Below the pieces are notes generated by a model. It had not been told where the DNA came from. It did no database searches and saw nothing but the letters and a program-made list of their open reading frames with translations. A DNA stretch of 64,000 bases from Vibrio sp. HI00D65 (lineage in GTDB: Bacteria > Pseudomonadota > Gammaproteobacteria > Enterobacterales > Vibrionaceae): NCBI RefSeq assembly GCF_001635455.1, contig NZ_LWEH01000016.1:1-64000 (forward strand), given 5' to 3'. Positions 1 to 7,563 of the stretch are shown here, piece after piece; the first letter of the stretch is position 1, and the number at the start of each line of letters is the position of its first letter. The position numbers were made by a program, and so were the translations under genes.

Positions 1-115
1 CCGCTCGACGCCGTTATCGTTCCCCGAAGGTTCAGCTAACTCGTTTCCGCTCGACTTGCATGTGTTAGGCCTGCCGCCAGCGTTCAATCTGAGCCATGAT
101 CAAACTCTTCAATTT
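1..115 (-). rRNA. rrs: 16S ribosomal RNA, 5' end (partial)
   Basis: The reverse strand reads from the bacterial 16S 5' end (AAATTGAAGAGTTTGATCAT, then the GGCTCAG primer site) into the V1 hairpin with a CCTTCGGG tip. Only about 115 nt are inside the window; the gene runs off the left edge. The V1 loop resembles Vibrio 16S. In its outer stem, GTTAGC faces GATAAC, which leaves one G-A mismatch where GTTATC would pair fully. This may be natural heterogeneity between rrn copies. Confidence 0.97.
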
Positions 116-320
116 AAGATTTTGGTGACTCAATGAATACTGACTTCAAAACTACAAAAAGTAATTTTAAAGCTATTACCATTCCAACAGAATGATAATG
201 AATTGACTGTGCCGATAATAAATTATCGATTGGTCACTCAGTTCATTGAAATCAATGTGATTCCTAAGAATCAATTTTGATATTCATCAACGAGTGCCCA
301 CACAGATTGATAGGTTTAAA

Positions 321-332
321 TTGTTAAAGAGC
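321..332 (-). promoter_or_regulatory. rRNA boxA antitermination element
   Basis: The reverse strand reads GCTCTTTAACAA, the conserved boxA core that loads NusB/NusE antitermination complexes on rRNA transcripts. It lies about 205 nt upstream of the 16S 5' end and downstream of both promoters, the standard rrn leader order. Confidence 0.85.
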
Positions 333-373
333 TTCTCTTCATTGTAACTTACGTCACTTCGCAAGAGGCGGCC

Positions 374-401
374 ATTCTAGCTACTTAATTCTCAGTGTCA
401 A
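374..401 (-). promoter_or_regulatory. rrn promoter P2
   Basis: On the reverse strand a perfect -35 TTGACA (396-401) and a -10 TAGAAT (374-379) are separated by 16 bp. A GC-rich discriminator (GGCCGCCTC) follows, typical of stringently controlled rRNA promoters. Confidence 0.85.
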
Positions 402-523
402 ACACTTATTTGGAATTAATTTCTGCTTTCTAAAAGTAAGAGTAAATTATCACTCAAAGCTAGTTGCCTATACTAACATTCTTCGCTGAAGCCTTGTGGC
501 GCTTGCCGTGTCAGTGAGGCGGC

Positions 524-551
524 ATTATAGAGATGCCTCTCACATTGGCAA
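524..551 (-). promoter_or_regulatory. rrn promoter P1 with AT-rich UP region
   Basis: On the reverse strand -35 TTGCCA (546-551) and a perfect -10 TATAAT (524-529) are separated by 16 bp, followed by a GCCGCCTC discriminator like that of P2. The bases just upstream (552-590) are strongly A/T-rich, as expected of an UP element binding the RNA polymerase alpha subunit. Confidence 0.88.
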
Positions 552-670
552 GCATTAAATGCATTTTTTATTGAAAAAAGAGGTTAAGCGAAGACATTTC
601 AACCAAGGGCTTATTTGTACCACTTTAGACCCAACTTTCGAACAAATTACTCACAACATCCTGTGGATAA

Positions 671-1824
671 CTACTCACCACTATCAAAAAAGTAAGACAA
701 TCGAGACCTGGGGTTTAGGTACTCTCTCACTTGTTCAGGTAGTTTGTTGGGGTTAACCGCATTAACGATCTTGATATCTTTAGCAAGCAGGTCGATTACA
801 GAGGCTTGTGTTCTGGGTACGCTAGGGTCATAGGTCAGTACATTAGGATAAAGCATATGCTTGGCATTTACCGAAATCACAATACCAATTGAATCATTGG
901 AGAGCTGGACCACTGTTCCTGGCGGTTACACTCCCATAAACTTAACCAATAGGCTTAAGTTGTCTTGCCTATATAGGTGTTTGCAGTTCTTGTATAAGTG
1001 GGAAAGCGATAAATAAGGGATCATTGGCTGTGACTGTGTTTTGCCATGGCAGAAGTTATCGAATGCATTGGCCACCGCCACTATCTTGGCAAACTCATCA
1101 ATCTCTTCTTCGTTTAAGCCTTCTGGGTAACCCGAACCATCATTCATCTCATGATGCTGAGCAATTACCTTTTTAGCTGTTTCAGGAAAAATCATCTATT
1201 CCTGAAACGATATCCGCACCATACTTAGTATGGAGCTTTAAGTAGTTCTCTTCTGGCACCGTCAATGCGCTCTGCTTTCTTAATATAGCAACAGGTATTT
1301 TGATTTTGCCCACGTCATGGAATAACGCAGCAAAAGAGAGCTCTTTCAATTGTTGAGTGTTGTAGCCTTTAGCTTTGCCGATCATCATGGCAACAACAGC
1401 AACATTTAATGTGTGGAAGTAGATATCTTCAAAGTCAGCTTTACCATTCATTAGGTGAAGTGTGACGTTATCATCACATACTAATGTTTCGACAATATCA
1501 TCAACGAGGGATTTTACCTCCCCTACCGCATCTAAAGGACGATTGCGAATTTTGGTCATGACTGAACGCATTCGAGCAAGTGAACGCTCAAACTCTTTCT
1601 CACAATTACTCACTCTGCGTCGGTAAGAACTTAAAGTTTCAATGCGATCATGCTTTTCTTTCCACATTTTTTCAGCTTCAAGACTAACCTGATCGTCATC
1701 TCCTGATTCCAACTCAACCACATGGTTAACTGGCAAAGGTGAAGTATCACTTTGATTAAGGTTTATATAGACGTATATGTAGACCGGGCTGAATGCGATC
1801 TACGGTAATCTTTATGCTGCCCAT
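671..1824 (-). pseudogene. HD-GYP domain protein (DUF3391 + HD-GYP), disrupted
   Basis: Remains of a cyclic-di-GMP phosphodiesterase-family protein. The start (ATG at 1824, MGSIKITVDRIQPGLHIRL) matches the DUF3391 N-terminus, but after 19 codons the sequence jumps to YVYINLNQSDTSPLP in another frame. About 40 codons seem deleted near 1765. The middle part has the HD motif FHDVGKIKIP. Near 1186-1192 an extra T in a TTTTT run shifts the frame between GIDDF and PETAKK; with four Ts it reads through into the HHEMNDGSGYPEGL signature. A TAA at 926-928 then interrupts GV-PPGTVVQLSNDS, where the family has Tyr. The C-terminal end (stop at 671) is intact. Catalytic motifs survive but no complete protein can be made. 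The pieces are individually long, so inactivation is probably recent. Confidence 0.9.
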
Positions 1825-1903
1825 TTATATAGCGCTGATTAATAATCTCTATTTATAGTTCTAATAAAACCAAGCAGCAATTTCACTATCCTATTTCACA
1901 GGT

Positions 1904-2311
1904 TCAATTTAAAGAATCGCAATGTACCATCCATCTTATACCGAACTTATCTTCAACTTTGCCAAACCTAGCGCCCCAAAACGTGTCTGCAAGTGGCGTC
2001 ATAATTCGCCCGCCCTGCGTTAGTTTTTCAAAGATCTGCTCTTGGGTCGCTGTGTTGTCTGTAACAAGAGAAAGTGCAAGGTTGTTCCCTTCAAGTTCTT
2101 TAGCTTTGACCCCATCAGACATCATCAGCTTCATACCAAAGGCTTCAAATTTAGCATGCATGATCCAATCAGGCTGCGCTCCCTCTATTACCTGTGGAGC
2201 ATCACTAAAAAGTTGTTTCGATAAGACCACTCCACCAAAGCATTTATGATAAAAATCCAACGCCTCGCCACAACGACCATCGAAAAATAAGTAGGGTGTT
2301 ACTGTCAGCAT
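1904..2311 (-). CDS. PhnB-like VOC (glyoxalase/bleomycin resistance fold) protein
   Basis: 135 residues of the PhnB-type VOC superfamily: the N-terminus MLTVTPYLFFDGRCGEALDF and the central PDWIMHAKFEAFG segment are typical, as is the C-terminal FWGARFGKVEDKFGIRWMV. Family members are soluble cytoplasmic proteins of mostly unknown substrate; E. coli PhnB is not needed for phosphonate use, so no reaction is proposed. The ATG is preceded by an AGGAGA ribosome-binding site. It stands alone between the HD-GYP pseudogene and the tRNA-associated segment, with no partner in an operon. Confidence 0.88.
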   Translation of the reverse strand: MLTVTPYLFFDGRCGEALDFYHKCFGGVVLSKQLFSDAPQVIEGAQPDWIMHAKFEAFGMKLMMSDGVKAKELEGNNLALSLVTDNTATQEQIFEKLTQGGRIMTPLADTFWGARFGKVEDKFGIRWMVHCDSLN

Positions 2312-2626
2312 ATCTTTCTCCTCTATTTGCTACTTTAAACATAGACAATAGAAATAAGAATTACAGGTAACAGGCTGATTTAATATAATTAATTTATTGA
2401 AAGTTATTAACACGATGGGAATCAATGAGATTTATGAGTGAAACATCAAGATTTAACTGATTCGTAGTTTGCATCCAAACCGACACGTTGGATTTTAAAT
2501 TCACAAACGCCTAAAACGACGAAAGGTCGCTACAAAAGCAACCTTTCTATATATGGTAACGGTTTAGGCGGCTTGATTGGACAGATATTCCTGCCGCTAA
2601 CACGAAGGCAAGCTTTCCAGACTCCA
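2312..2626. other. Intergenic stretch left of the tRNA-Leu remnant
   Basis: A/T-rich DNA without a credible gene. It contains a hairpin at 2521-2547 (GAAAGGT arms pairing with ACCTTTC, plus three inner pairs) that could be an old terminator for leftward transcripts, since a short T-rich run follows it on the reverse strand. The remainder shows no feature I can support. Confidence 0.4.
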
Positions 2627-2668
2627 GAAGCAACAAAGCCCCGACAGAAGTCGAGGCTTTGTTGCTTC
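2627..2668 (-). terminator. Strong hairpin downstream of the tRNA-Leu remnant
   Basis: A 19-base-arm hairpin (GAAGCAACAAAGCCCCGAC, loop agaa, then its near-exact complement). It is closely related to the hairpin at 5635-5664 after the intact tRNA-Leu, so the duplicated segment includes the terminator as well as the tRNA 3' half. Confidence 0.65.
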
Positions 2669-2672
2669 AATA

Positions 2673-2728
2673 TGGTACCAGTGGGCAGACTTGATCCACC
2701 ACGCCCGAAGGCAACGGATTTTGAATCC
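2673..2728 (-). pseudogene. tRNA-Leu 3'-half remnant
   Basis: Thirty bases (2699-2728) are identical to the anticodon loop-variable arm part of the intact tRNA-Leu(CAA) at 5701-5730. The rest of the 3' half is recognisable, down to GGTACCA, but decayed: the T-loop TTCAAGT has become ATCAAGT and the T stem and acceptor carry further changes. The 5' half is absent, because similarity ends abruptly at the anticodon stem. It cannot encode a functional tRNA and is best read as an attachment-site-like duplicate or a segmental-duplication scar. Confidence 0.85.
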
Positions 2729-2786
2729 CTTGAAACAACCTTAGTTATCGGCAGTCAATTTTCCGGCAAACAGCCACTACGATGCT

Positions 2787-3128
2787 TCACCGTCGATAAC
2801 ATTGCCACAGCTTAGACATTATCTTTAACCAATATGGTTTATTAGTGATCACAATTGATAGAGGCAGAAAACGTTTAGGCCATCCTGTTCGCTCAGTGAC
2901 TGTTATCGTGGCACCACTAGGCACTGTAATAATCAATCGAAATAATGGCGATGAGCCTACCCCTCTCATAAAAGAGCGAAAATTGAGTTTCAATGCCCGC
3001 ACAAGTTCAAGGCACGCTATCAACAACGTCGGATCACTTAGGTGAAGGGTAATTGTCTGTTCATTGGCAAGAAGGTGGATAGTTTTGTCATCCACCTCCA
3101 TGACTAACGCTCCATGAATACTCAGCAT
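2787..3128 (-). CDS. Hypothetical protein, second gene of a two-gene unit
   Basis: 113 codons, not recognised. It begins 3 nt after the stop of the upstream 67-codon gene (TAA CAT ATG), so the two are probably translationally coupled. The protein opens with alternating polar/hydrophobic stretches (MLSIHGALVMEVDDKTIHLL) that suggest beta strands, and it ends basic and aromatic (WLKIMSKLWQCYRR). No signal peptide or clear membrane helix is seen. The C-terminus lies close to the tRNA remnant, so its 3' end may have been altered by the rearrangement. No function is proposed. Confidence 0.55.
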   Translation of the reverse strand: MLSIHGALVMEVDDKTIHLLANEQTITLHLSDPTLLIACLELVRALKLNFRSFMRGVGSSPLFRLIITVPSGATITVTERTGWPKRFLPLSIVITNKPYWLKIMSKLWQCYRR

Positions 3129-3131
3129 ATG

Positions 3132-3335
3132 TTACTCTAAGTTTCGACCTCGAATACTGATGCTCCCACTGATAGTCCAAGTCGCGTGATCCGATTTTTC
3201 TCCAGTGCCACTAGGTACACCGATCTCAATCTTGTCCAATTCATACGTTAATTCAGCCTGACGCTCAATAAGCTTGTCATACAAAGCTCCTGCCAACTCG
3301 GGCCAATTAGTTGTATTGTTGTTTGCATCTGCCAT
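3132..3335 (-). CDS. Small conserved-looking hypothetical protein
   Basis: 67 codons with a good ribosome-binding site (AGGAGAG, 6 nt before ATG). It is acidic and soluble-looking: it starts MADANNNTTNWPELAGALYD, continues through a charged helix, and ends in a beta-rich segment with GTGEKSDHATW. I have the impression that the NWPELA...LYDKL pattern occurs in other proteobacterial hypothetical proteins, but cannot verify it. It is the first gene of the coupled pair with the 113-codon gene, inside the segment bounded by the tRNA-Leu copies. No function is proposed. Confidence 0.6.
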   Translation of the reverse strand: MADANNNTTNWPELAGALYDKLIERQAELTYELDKIEIGVPSGTGEKSDHATWTISGSISIRGRNLE

Positions 3336-3670
3336 TGCTCTCTCCTACTTTTTTAATCCACACCGCCTTGTGATGGACAAAGTAAAATGCCATTTTTACC
3401 TTGCCCTAAAGCTAATAACTTTCGCCAGCTTATACACATAACCCTAACTACAGACTAGCAATTACTGGCATTTGTACCCAAATGAAATCAACGTCTCTAG
3501 TGGAGAGAGCAGTATAGCAATGCCTACCAGCCTCTCACATCTCGCTAAAATTAACATCTTGATATGACGTGGGTACACACATTATAGCTGCTGTAACAAC
3601 TTACTGCTCTCGAGAACACGAGTCACCGCCGCTATATTGCCTGCTTTCTCTGATATTCAGTAATAAAAAG
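3336..3670. other. Intergenic region upstream of the two-gene unit
   Basis: No gene seen. A possible promoter for the leftward two-gene unit lies near 3508-3535, where the reverse strand has TATACT and a sequence reminiscent of the rrn P1 surroundings (TGTGAGAGGC). No convincing -35 box is present, so this is weak. Confidence 0.35.
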
Positions 3671-5051
3671 GTAAGCGTTCACCGGGATAGTTTGATTTAT
3701 TAAAAATGGGCGGGTACAACCTAAAGATAAGAGACGTTCGGGTAAGGCTTCTTCTCAACGACTGATGTGATGATATCGTTCAACACCGACATTGGTGATA
3801 AACCACGTTTTTTTACAGGTTTCGATAAGTGTATGAATACAAATACGGAATTTATCGCCAGCATCTGAGGTCGCTCCAAAGCTGATTTTCCTTTGAATGA
3901 CAAAACTTCTAATACATTGCTCAGCTTCATTATTAGTTAAGGTGATTGAGGTTCGTTAGTAAACAAAGGTGTTTACCAATATAAGCGGTGTGGGCACCGC
4001 CACTATAATCAGCTATTTGTTGAAGATTGCGCTTCACATGCGCCCAAGCTATAACTGATGAGGGTCTGCGGCTACCCAGTTATAGCTTGGGCACTGGCCG
4101 CTAACCACAATGCCTGTATAGTCTTCATCAATGACCTTTTTCGCTGATGAGATCGAGCATGAATACAGTATTTGTTCATAGACAAGGTCATCACTGACCA
4201 CTAACCAACACCAACGAAGGCTTTGCTCATCATTTCTATGGTGAGAGGTTTCGTCTGTATGAATCAAAGGGGTTTTCTTTAACGCGTGTTTTACCGCTTG
4301 ATGCAATGGAGTCAACATTGAAGCGACTTTGGTTTGTGCTTCGATAATCGCACCGACCGAAAAGGTTGTGCCAATCTGTTCTTTGAGCAGTGATTGGATT
4401 TTTCAAACGCTGGAATGATATTGTCCCGCAAGCACGCCAATGTAGCTTAATAGATTAGGCCCGATGATACTTTGTGAGACATTGTCAGGTTTTTGAGCTT
4501 TCACTGTTTCTTTGCAGTGGCGACATTAACCAGCAAATAAACGGTATTCAATGATGTCGACCGTAGGTTTGGGAATACCAAAGATTTGATGCCGGTAGTA
4601 CGGCCCACCATAAAAATAGCTATCAGACTGGGCAAACCAAGGGCACGCCTCAGGAAAATAATCGATAACAACATCCATTGCTTTTAGAGGTGAGAGTTTG
4701 CGTTGATGCTCTGTGTGGCCTTCTTTAGCTCCTCTCGAATTGCGACCACCAGAGCTTTCATCTTTTTTTGCTCATGGCGATCTTTAGGGCTGCCTGATGA
4801 GAGGCGATTTGACGAGTTTTTGGAGCTAGTGGTTAGCTTATCTTCATAATGTCAGAGCTGTTCCCAGAACTCATTAATAAGTACCTTAGCCTCATTCAAG
4901 TCTGAGACTTTAGGTGGTGCATCTTAATATTTAGGTGCTTTTTTTAGTCATGAAACCATAATGACTTCCCAGAATGTTCACTCAATAGAAAAAGTTGGAT
5001 CAAATGCGTAAGGTCACTCTTTTATGTCAATAGGGCTTGGTGAACACTTAC
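3671..5051 (-). mobile_element. Degenerate IS66-family insertion sequence
   Basis: Bounded by imperfect terminal inverted repeats: GTAAGCGTTCACCGGG at 3671-3686 and, inverted, GTAAGTGTTCACCAAG at 5036-5051. GTAAGCG ends are characteristic of the IS66 family. Between them is a single broken transposase gene on the reverse strand, without separate tnpA/tnpB, as in short IS66-like (ISBst12-type) elements. Flanking octamers (3663-3670 and 5052-5059) do not match, so no target duplication survives. The element seems immobile. Confidence 0.85.
3721..4951 (-). pseudogene. IS66-family transposase (TnpC-type), heavily decayed
   Basis: Reverse-strand translation in shifting frames gives, in order: an N-terminal coiled region (KLTTSSKNSSNRLSSG), the zinc-finger-like segment with CRHCKETVKAQ, and the catalytic-core segment IHTDETSHHRNDEQSLRWCW. 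CPSYNW, WAHVKRNLQQIADYSGG and a C-terminal NNEAEQCIRSF-like part follow. In-frame stops at 4526-4528 and 4403-4405, several frameshifts and a large internal deletion near 3950-4000 (between AYIGKHL and the C-terminal part) rule out function. The ATG at 4951 is the likely ancestral start. Confidence 0.88.
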
Positions 5052-5168
5052 AACCAACTTAACAGCATCTGATTTCGAAAATACAAATACCTTGTCGACA
5101 ATCTCAGCATTGATCTTCTTAAGCTCCTTTAAACCTATATTTTCCACATCAACAAGTATCGCTTTTAT
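5052..5168 (-). pseudogene. Truncated PIN/NYN-like protein N-terminus
   Basis: About 39 codons cut off by the IS66 element's end. The translation begins IKAILVDVENIGLKELKK and continues to VDKVFVFSKSDAVKLV. The hydrophobic strand followed by VDVEN, then a second strand about 20 residues later, resembles the first motifs of PIN/NYN-type nuclease-fold proteins. The codon where Met would be expected is ATA, preceded by an in-frame TGA, so the start may also be lost. The rest was not found on the other side of the element. Family assignment is tentative. Confidence 0.45.
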
Positions 5169-5634
5169 TCAAATCAATTCCATTCACTTAAAGCCAGTAA
5201 AAAAATATAATGAACATAATCACGTAAAATGCAACCGAACACATACTTGTGGGATTAATTACTAATGTATATCTCCAGCGCGCTAGTAACACACAACCCA
5301 ATACCACCCATGATAAAAGGCTTAACGATACTCTATCAAAACGATCTTCTATGCAAACCAGAATCACATTACAAATTCATAGCACCGTAAAGTCACCATG
5401 ATCGTACCATGATTCTCTGACTCCACAGCCTTTGGTAATACTGGCTTGCAAGATTGCAGAAGTTTGCATTTATTGGATTTACTAGGATTCCCTTGAGCAC
5501 AGAATCGACATGTGATGAACCATAGATGCACCATGGAAGAAAATTCAAGGTTGATAAAGTGAGTCTATTGAGGGGGAAAAGTGTAGATAACAGAAAAGGA
5601 AAACTAAGCTAAGCTTTTGATTAGCCGAGATATA
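5169..5634. other. Gene-free stretch between the truncated gene and tRNA-Leu
   Basis: A/T-rich DNA with many stops in all frames. I see no gene, repeat or regulatory element I can support; it may be decayed island sequence. Confidence 0.4.
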
Positions 5635-5664
5635 ACAAAGCCCCGACTTTCGTCGAGGCTTTGT
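5635..5664 (-). terminator. Terminator hairpin after tRNA-Leu
   Basis: ACAAAGCCCCGAC, loop, GTCGAGGCTTTGT; on the reverse strand it begins about 10 nt after the tRNA CCA end and ends in a T-rich stretch. A near copy lies at 2627-2668. Confidence 0.7.
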
Positions 5665-5674
5665 CATTTAAATA

Positions 5675-5759
5675 TGGTACCGGTAGGCGGACTTGAACCG
5701 CCACGCCCGAAGGCAACGGATTTTGAATCCGTCGTGTATACCAATTTCACCATACCGGC
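5675..5759 (-). tRNA. tRNA-Leu (anticodon CAA)
   Basis: 85 nt on the reverse strand. The 7-bp acceptor stem GCCGGTA pairs with TACCGGT, followed by a discriminator A and encoded CCA. The anticodon stem-loop is ACGGA-TTCAAAA-TCCGT, giving CAA. The long variable arm (GTTGCCTTCGGGCGT) marks a class II leucine tRNA, and the T arm GGCGG-TTCAAGT-CCGCC is intact. The 3' half (5701-5730) is duplicated at 2699-2728. Confidence 0.97.
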
Positions 5760-5792
5760 ATTATCGTGGGCATTGCCCTTTCGATGTTTGGC

Positions 5793-5820
5793 ATTATACG
5801 TATGCAAGCTGATGTGGCAA
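5793..5820 (-). promoter_or_regulatory. tRNA-Leu promoter
   Basis: On the reverse strand -35 TTGCCA (5815-5820), a 16-bp spacer and -10 TATAAT (5793-5798), followed by GCC. It has the same core boxes and spacing as rrn P1, fitting a growth-rate-controlled stable-RNA gene. Confidence 0.85.
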
Positions 5821-5953
5821 GTATAAAAACTTGAATTCACGTGTGTTTGCCGATAATTTCGCCACTAAGTCATAAGCTGTGCGTCATGTCTCTTTTCACG
5901 TTCAGCCTTAAACTATATTCTGACGCCTAAATTTTTGAAGAAGTAATAACACC

Positions 5954-6430
5954 ATGACATCCACCAACACATTGCCACCAGCTGGAATGATGCGCCGATT
6001 CGGTGCTTTGTTCTATGACGCCCTTATCGTAATCGCTATTGAAATGATGGCAGCTGGCGTCATTATCGCTTTACTGCATGCGCTTATGGCTCTTGGCATT
6101 TTTGACCATAGTGGTTATGCTGATGTCAGTGACTTCCTAACCAACCACCCTATCTGGAGCCCGGTTTACACATTTTATCTAGTGGCGGTTTGGGTTTACT
6201 TCTTTGTGTTCTTCTGGACTCGAGCTGGTCAAACTCTGGGAATGAGAGCGTGGAAGCTTCGCGTCCAGAACAAAGATGGCTCTGCGATTACTGTCACTCA
6301 AGCTCTTATTCGCTTAGGAACTTCTGGTTTTGGTCTAGCCAATCTGTGCGTTCCCTTAGATCCTCAAAAGCGTGGCTTTCACGATATCTGGGCGAAAACA
6401 GAAGTGGTTGTGTTGCCTCAAGCACGTTAA
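5954..6430 (+). CDS. RDD family membrane protein
   Basis: 158 residues with the RDD-family layout. Near the start comes PPAGMMRRFGALFYDALIV (Arg then Asp at the head of helix 1), then a second hydrophobic segment around residues 70-90 (YTFYLVAVWVYFFVFFW). The conserved TRAGQTLGMRAWKLRVQNKDG stretch and a third helix with RLGTSG follow, then DPQKRGFHDIWAKTEVV at the end. Family members are inner-membrane proteins; some have been linked to ion exchange, most are uncharacterised. It is monocistronic, sharing a bidirectional terminator with lptG, which reads toward it. Confidence 0.9.
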   Translation: MTSTNTLPPAGMMRRFGALFYDALIVIAIEMMAAGVIIALLHALMALGIFDHSGYADVSDFLTNHPIWSPVYTFYLVAVWVYFFVFFWTRAGQTLGMRAWKLRVQNKDGSAITVTQALIRLGTSGFGLANLCVPLDPQKRGFHDIWAKTEVVVLPQAR

Positions 6431-6456
6431 TGTTTCTAAACAGCTTCAACTAAGAT

Positions 6457-6487
6457 CAAAAAAGGAAGGCGTTATGCCTTCCTTTTT
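6457..6487. terminator. Bidirectional terminator between the RDD gene and lptG
   Basis: AAAAAAGGAAGGC, loop gttat, GCCTTCCTTTTT. A-run and T-run on opposite sides let it serve both converging genes. Confidence 0.85.
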
Positions 6488-6489
6488 CA

Positions 6490-7560
6490 TTATAGCTTCC
6501 GCCTCAAGAGCATCACAGCTATTCCGAGGAATACCACGCTCGGTGCTATTGCACCAAAGGCCGGTGGTATCTGATACACCAAACTCACTGGGCCAAAGAA
6601 CTCACTGGATATATAGAAGGTAAAGCCTGCGATAACACCAGATAGGATTCTTGCACCCATCGTCACACTACGCAGTGGACCAAAAATAAATGACAGCGCC
6701 ATCAACATCATCACTGCGATAGAGATAGGCTGAGTTATCTTTCTCCACAATGCCAGTTCATAACGAGCGGCATCTTGTTCTGACGCTTTCAGATAAGATA
6801 CGTAATCATACAAACCACTTAATGACAGTTCTTCTGGTTTAACCGTCACGATCGCAAGCTTGTCTGGAGCGAGTGATGTTTTCCAAGTATATGTTGGCAA
6901 ATTCTCTTTTGTTATCTGCAGTTCATTTTCAAACGAAGTGACGACAACATCTTTCATCGTCCAAACATTGTCTCCAACGTAATCCACTTCTTCAGAATAG
7001 ATAGCGGTTTTCAGAACCTTGTTTTCATCAAAACGCCACATGTTCATACCGTATAGCTTGTCATCATCGATTTTGACAATAAAGATGAAATCATTGGCAT
7101 CTCGAGCCCAGACACCGCTTTGCGTGGAGATGATATTCCCTCCTGCAATCGATATAGTTCTTAAGTCACGAGCCATCTTTTGCGCTTGAGGTGCCCCCCA
7201 TTGTCCTAATAGCGTCACCACTATCATTAATGGAATCGCAGTTTTAAGTACCGACAAACCGATATCTAACTTAGAGAAACCCGCCGCCTGCATGACGACC
7301 AGCTCAGAGCTCGCCGCAAGCATACCCAATCCGATCAATGCACCAAGCAAGGCTGCCATTGGGAAAAACATTTCGATATCACGTGGGATACTTAATAAAA
7401 CAAAGTACAGAGCTTGGAGCAGATCGTAGGTACCACGCCCCACTTTTCTTAGCTGCTCTACATATTTGATGATCCCTGAGAGGCCAACAAACGTCACCAA
7501 TACCAGTGATGTGGTTGCGATGATGGTTCTGCCTATATATAAATCGAGAATCTTAAACAC
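6490..7560 (-). CDS. lptG: LPS export ABC permease LptG
   Basis: 356 residues, the normal LptG length. With LptF it forms the inner-membrane permease of LptB2FG, which extracts lipopolysaccharide from the inner membrane and feeds the LptC-LptA bridge. The N-terminal cytoplasmic helix and first membrane segment (MFKILDLYIGRTIIATTSLV), two further segments, a periplasmic beta-jellyroll (roughly residues 120-265) and three C-terminal membrane segments are visible. It starts with GTG 3 nt after the lptF stop, so the pair is an operon. lptB, lptC and lptA are at 32773-34539 in this window. Confidence 0.96.
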   Translation of the reverse strand: MFKILDLYIGRTIIATTSLVLVTFVGLSGIIKYVEQLRKVGRGTYDLLQALYFVLLSIPRDIEMFFPMAALLGALIGLGMLAASSELVVMQAAGFSKLDIGLSVLKTAIPLMIVVTLLGQWGAPQAQKMARDLRTISIAGGNIISTQSGVWARDANDFIFIVKIDDDKLYGMNMWRFDENKVLKTAIYSEEVDYVGDNVWTMKDVVVTSFENELQITKENLPTYTWKTSLAPDKLAIVTVKPEELSLSGLYDYVSYLKASEQDAARYELALWRKITQPISIAVMMLMALSFIFGPLRSVTMGARILSGVIAGFTFYISSEFFGPVSLVYQIPPAFGAIAPSVVFLGIAVMLLRRKL

Positions 7561-7563
7561 GGC

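Larger units (their letters stand above)
116..670 (-). other. rrn leader and upstream activating region
   Basis: This gene-free stretch holds the 16S leader (116-320), boxA, P2, P1 and their upstream A/T-rich DNA. A perfect DnaA-box nonamer (TTATCCACA, reverse strand) sits at 662-670, at the end of the neighbouring HD-GYP pseudogene. No credible protein gene was seen. A 65-codon open frame at 559-756 crosses the promoter region and looks like chance. Confidence 0.7.

Noticed and set aside
559..756. 65-codon open frame on the + strand across the rrn upstream region
   Set aside because: It overlaps the P1 UP region and the antisense of the HD-GYP pseudogene; no ribosome-binding site or recognisable domain.
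2573..2815. 80-codon + strand frame across the tRNA-Leu remnant (and the similar one at 5617-5826)
   Set aside because: Both are translations of the tRNA and its terminator hairpin; the shared peptide reflects duplicated RNA-gene sequence.
3508..3560. A duplicated rrn P1 promoter upstream of the two-gene unit
   Set aside because: Only short stretches (TGTGAGAGGC, TATA) are shared; the -35 and spacing do not align.
3663..5059. Target-site duplication for the IS66-like element
   Set aside because: The flanking octamers ATAAAAAG and AACCAACT do not match.
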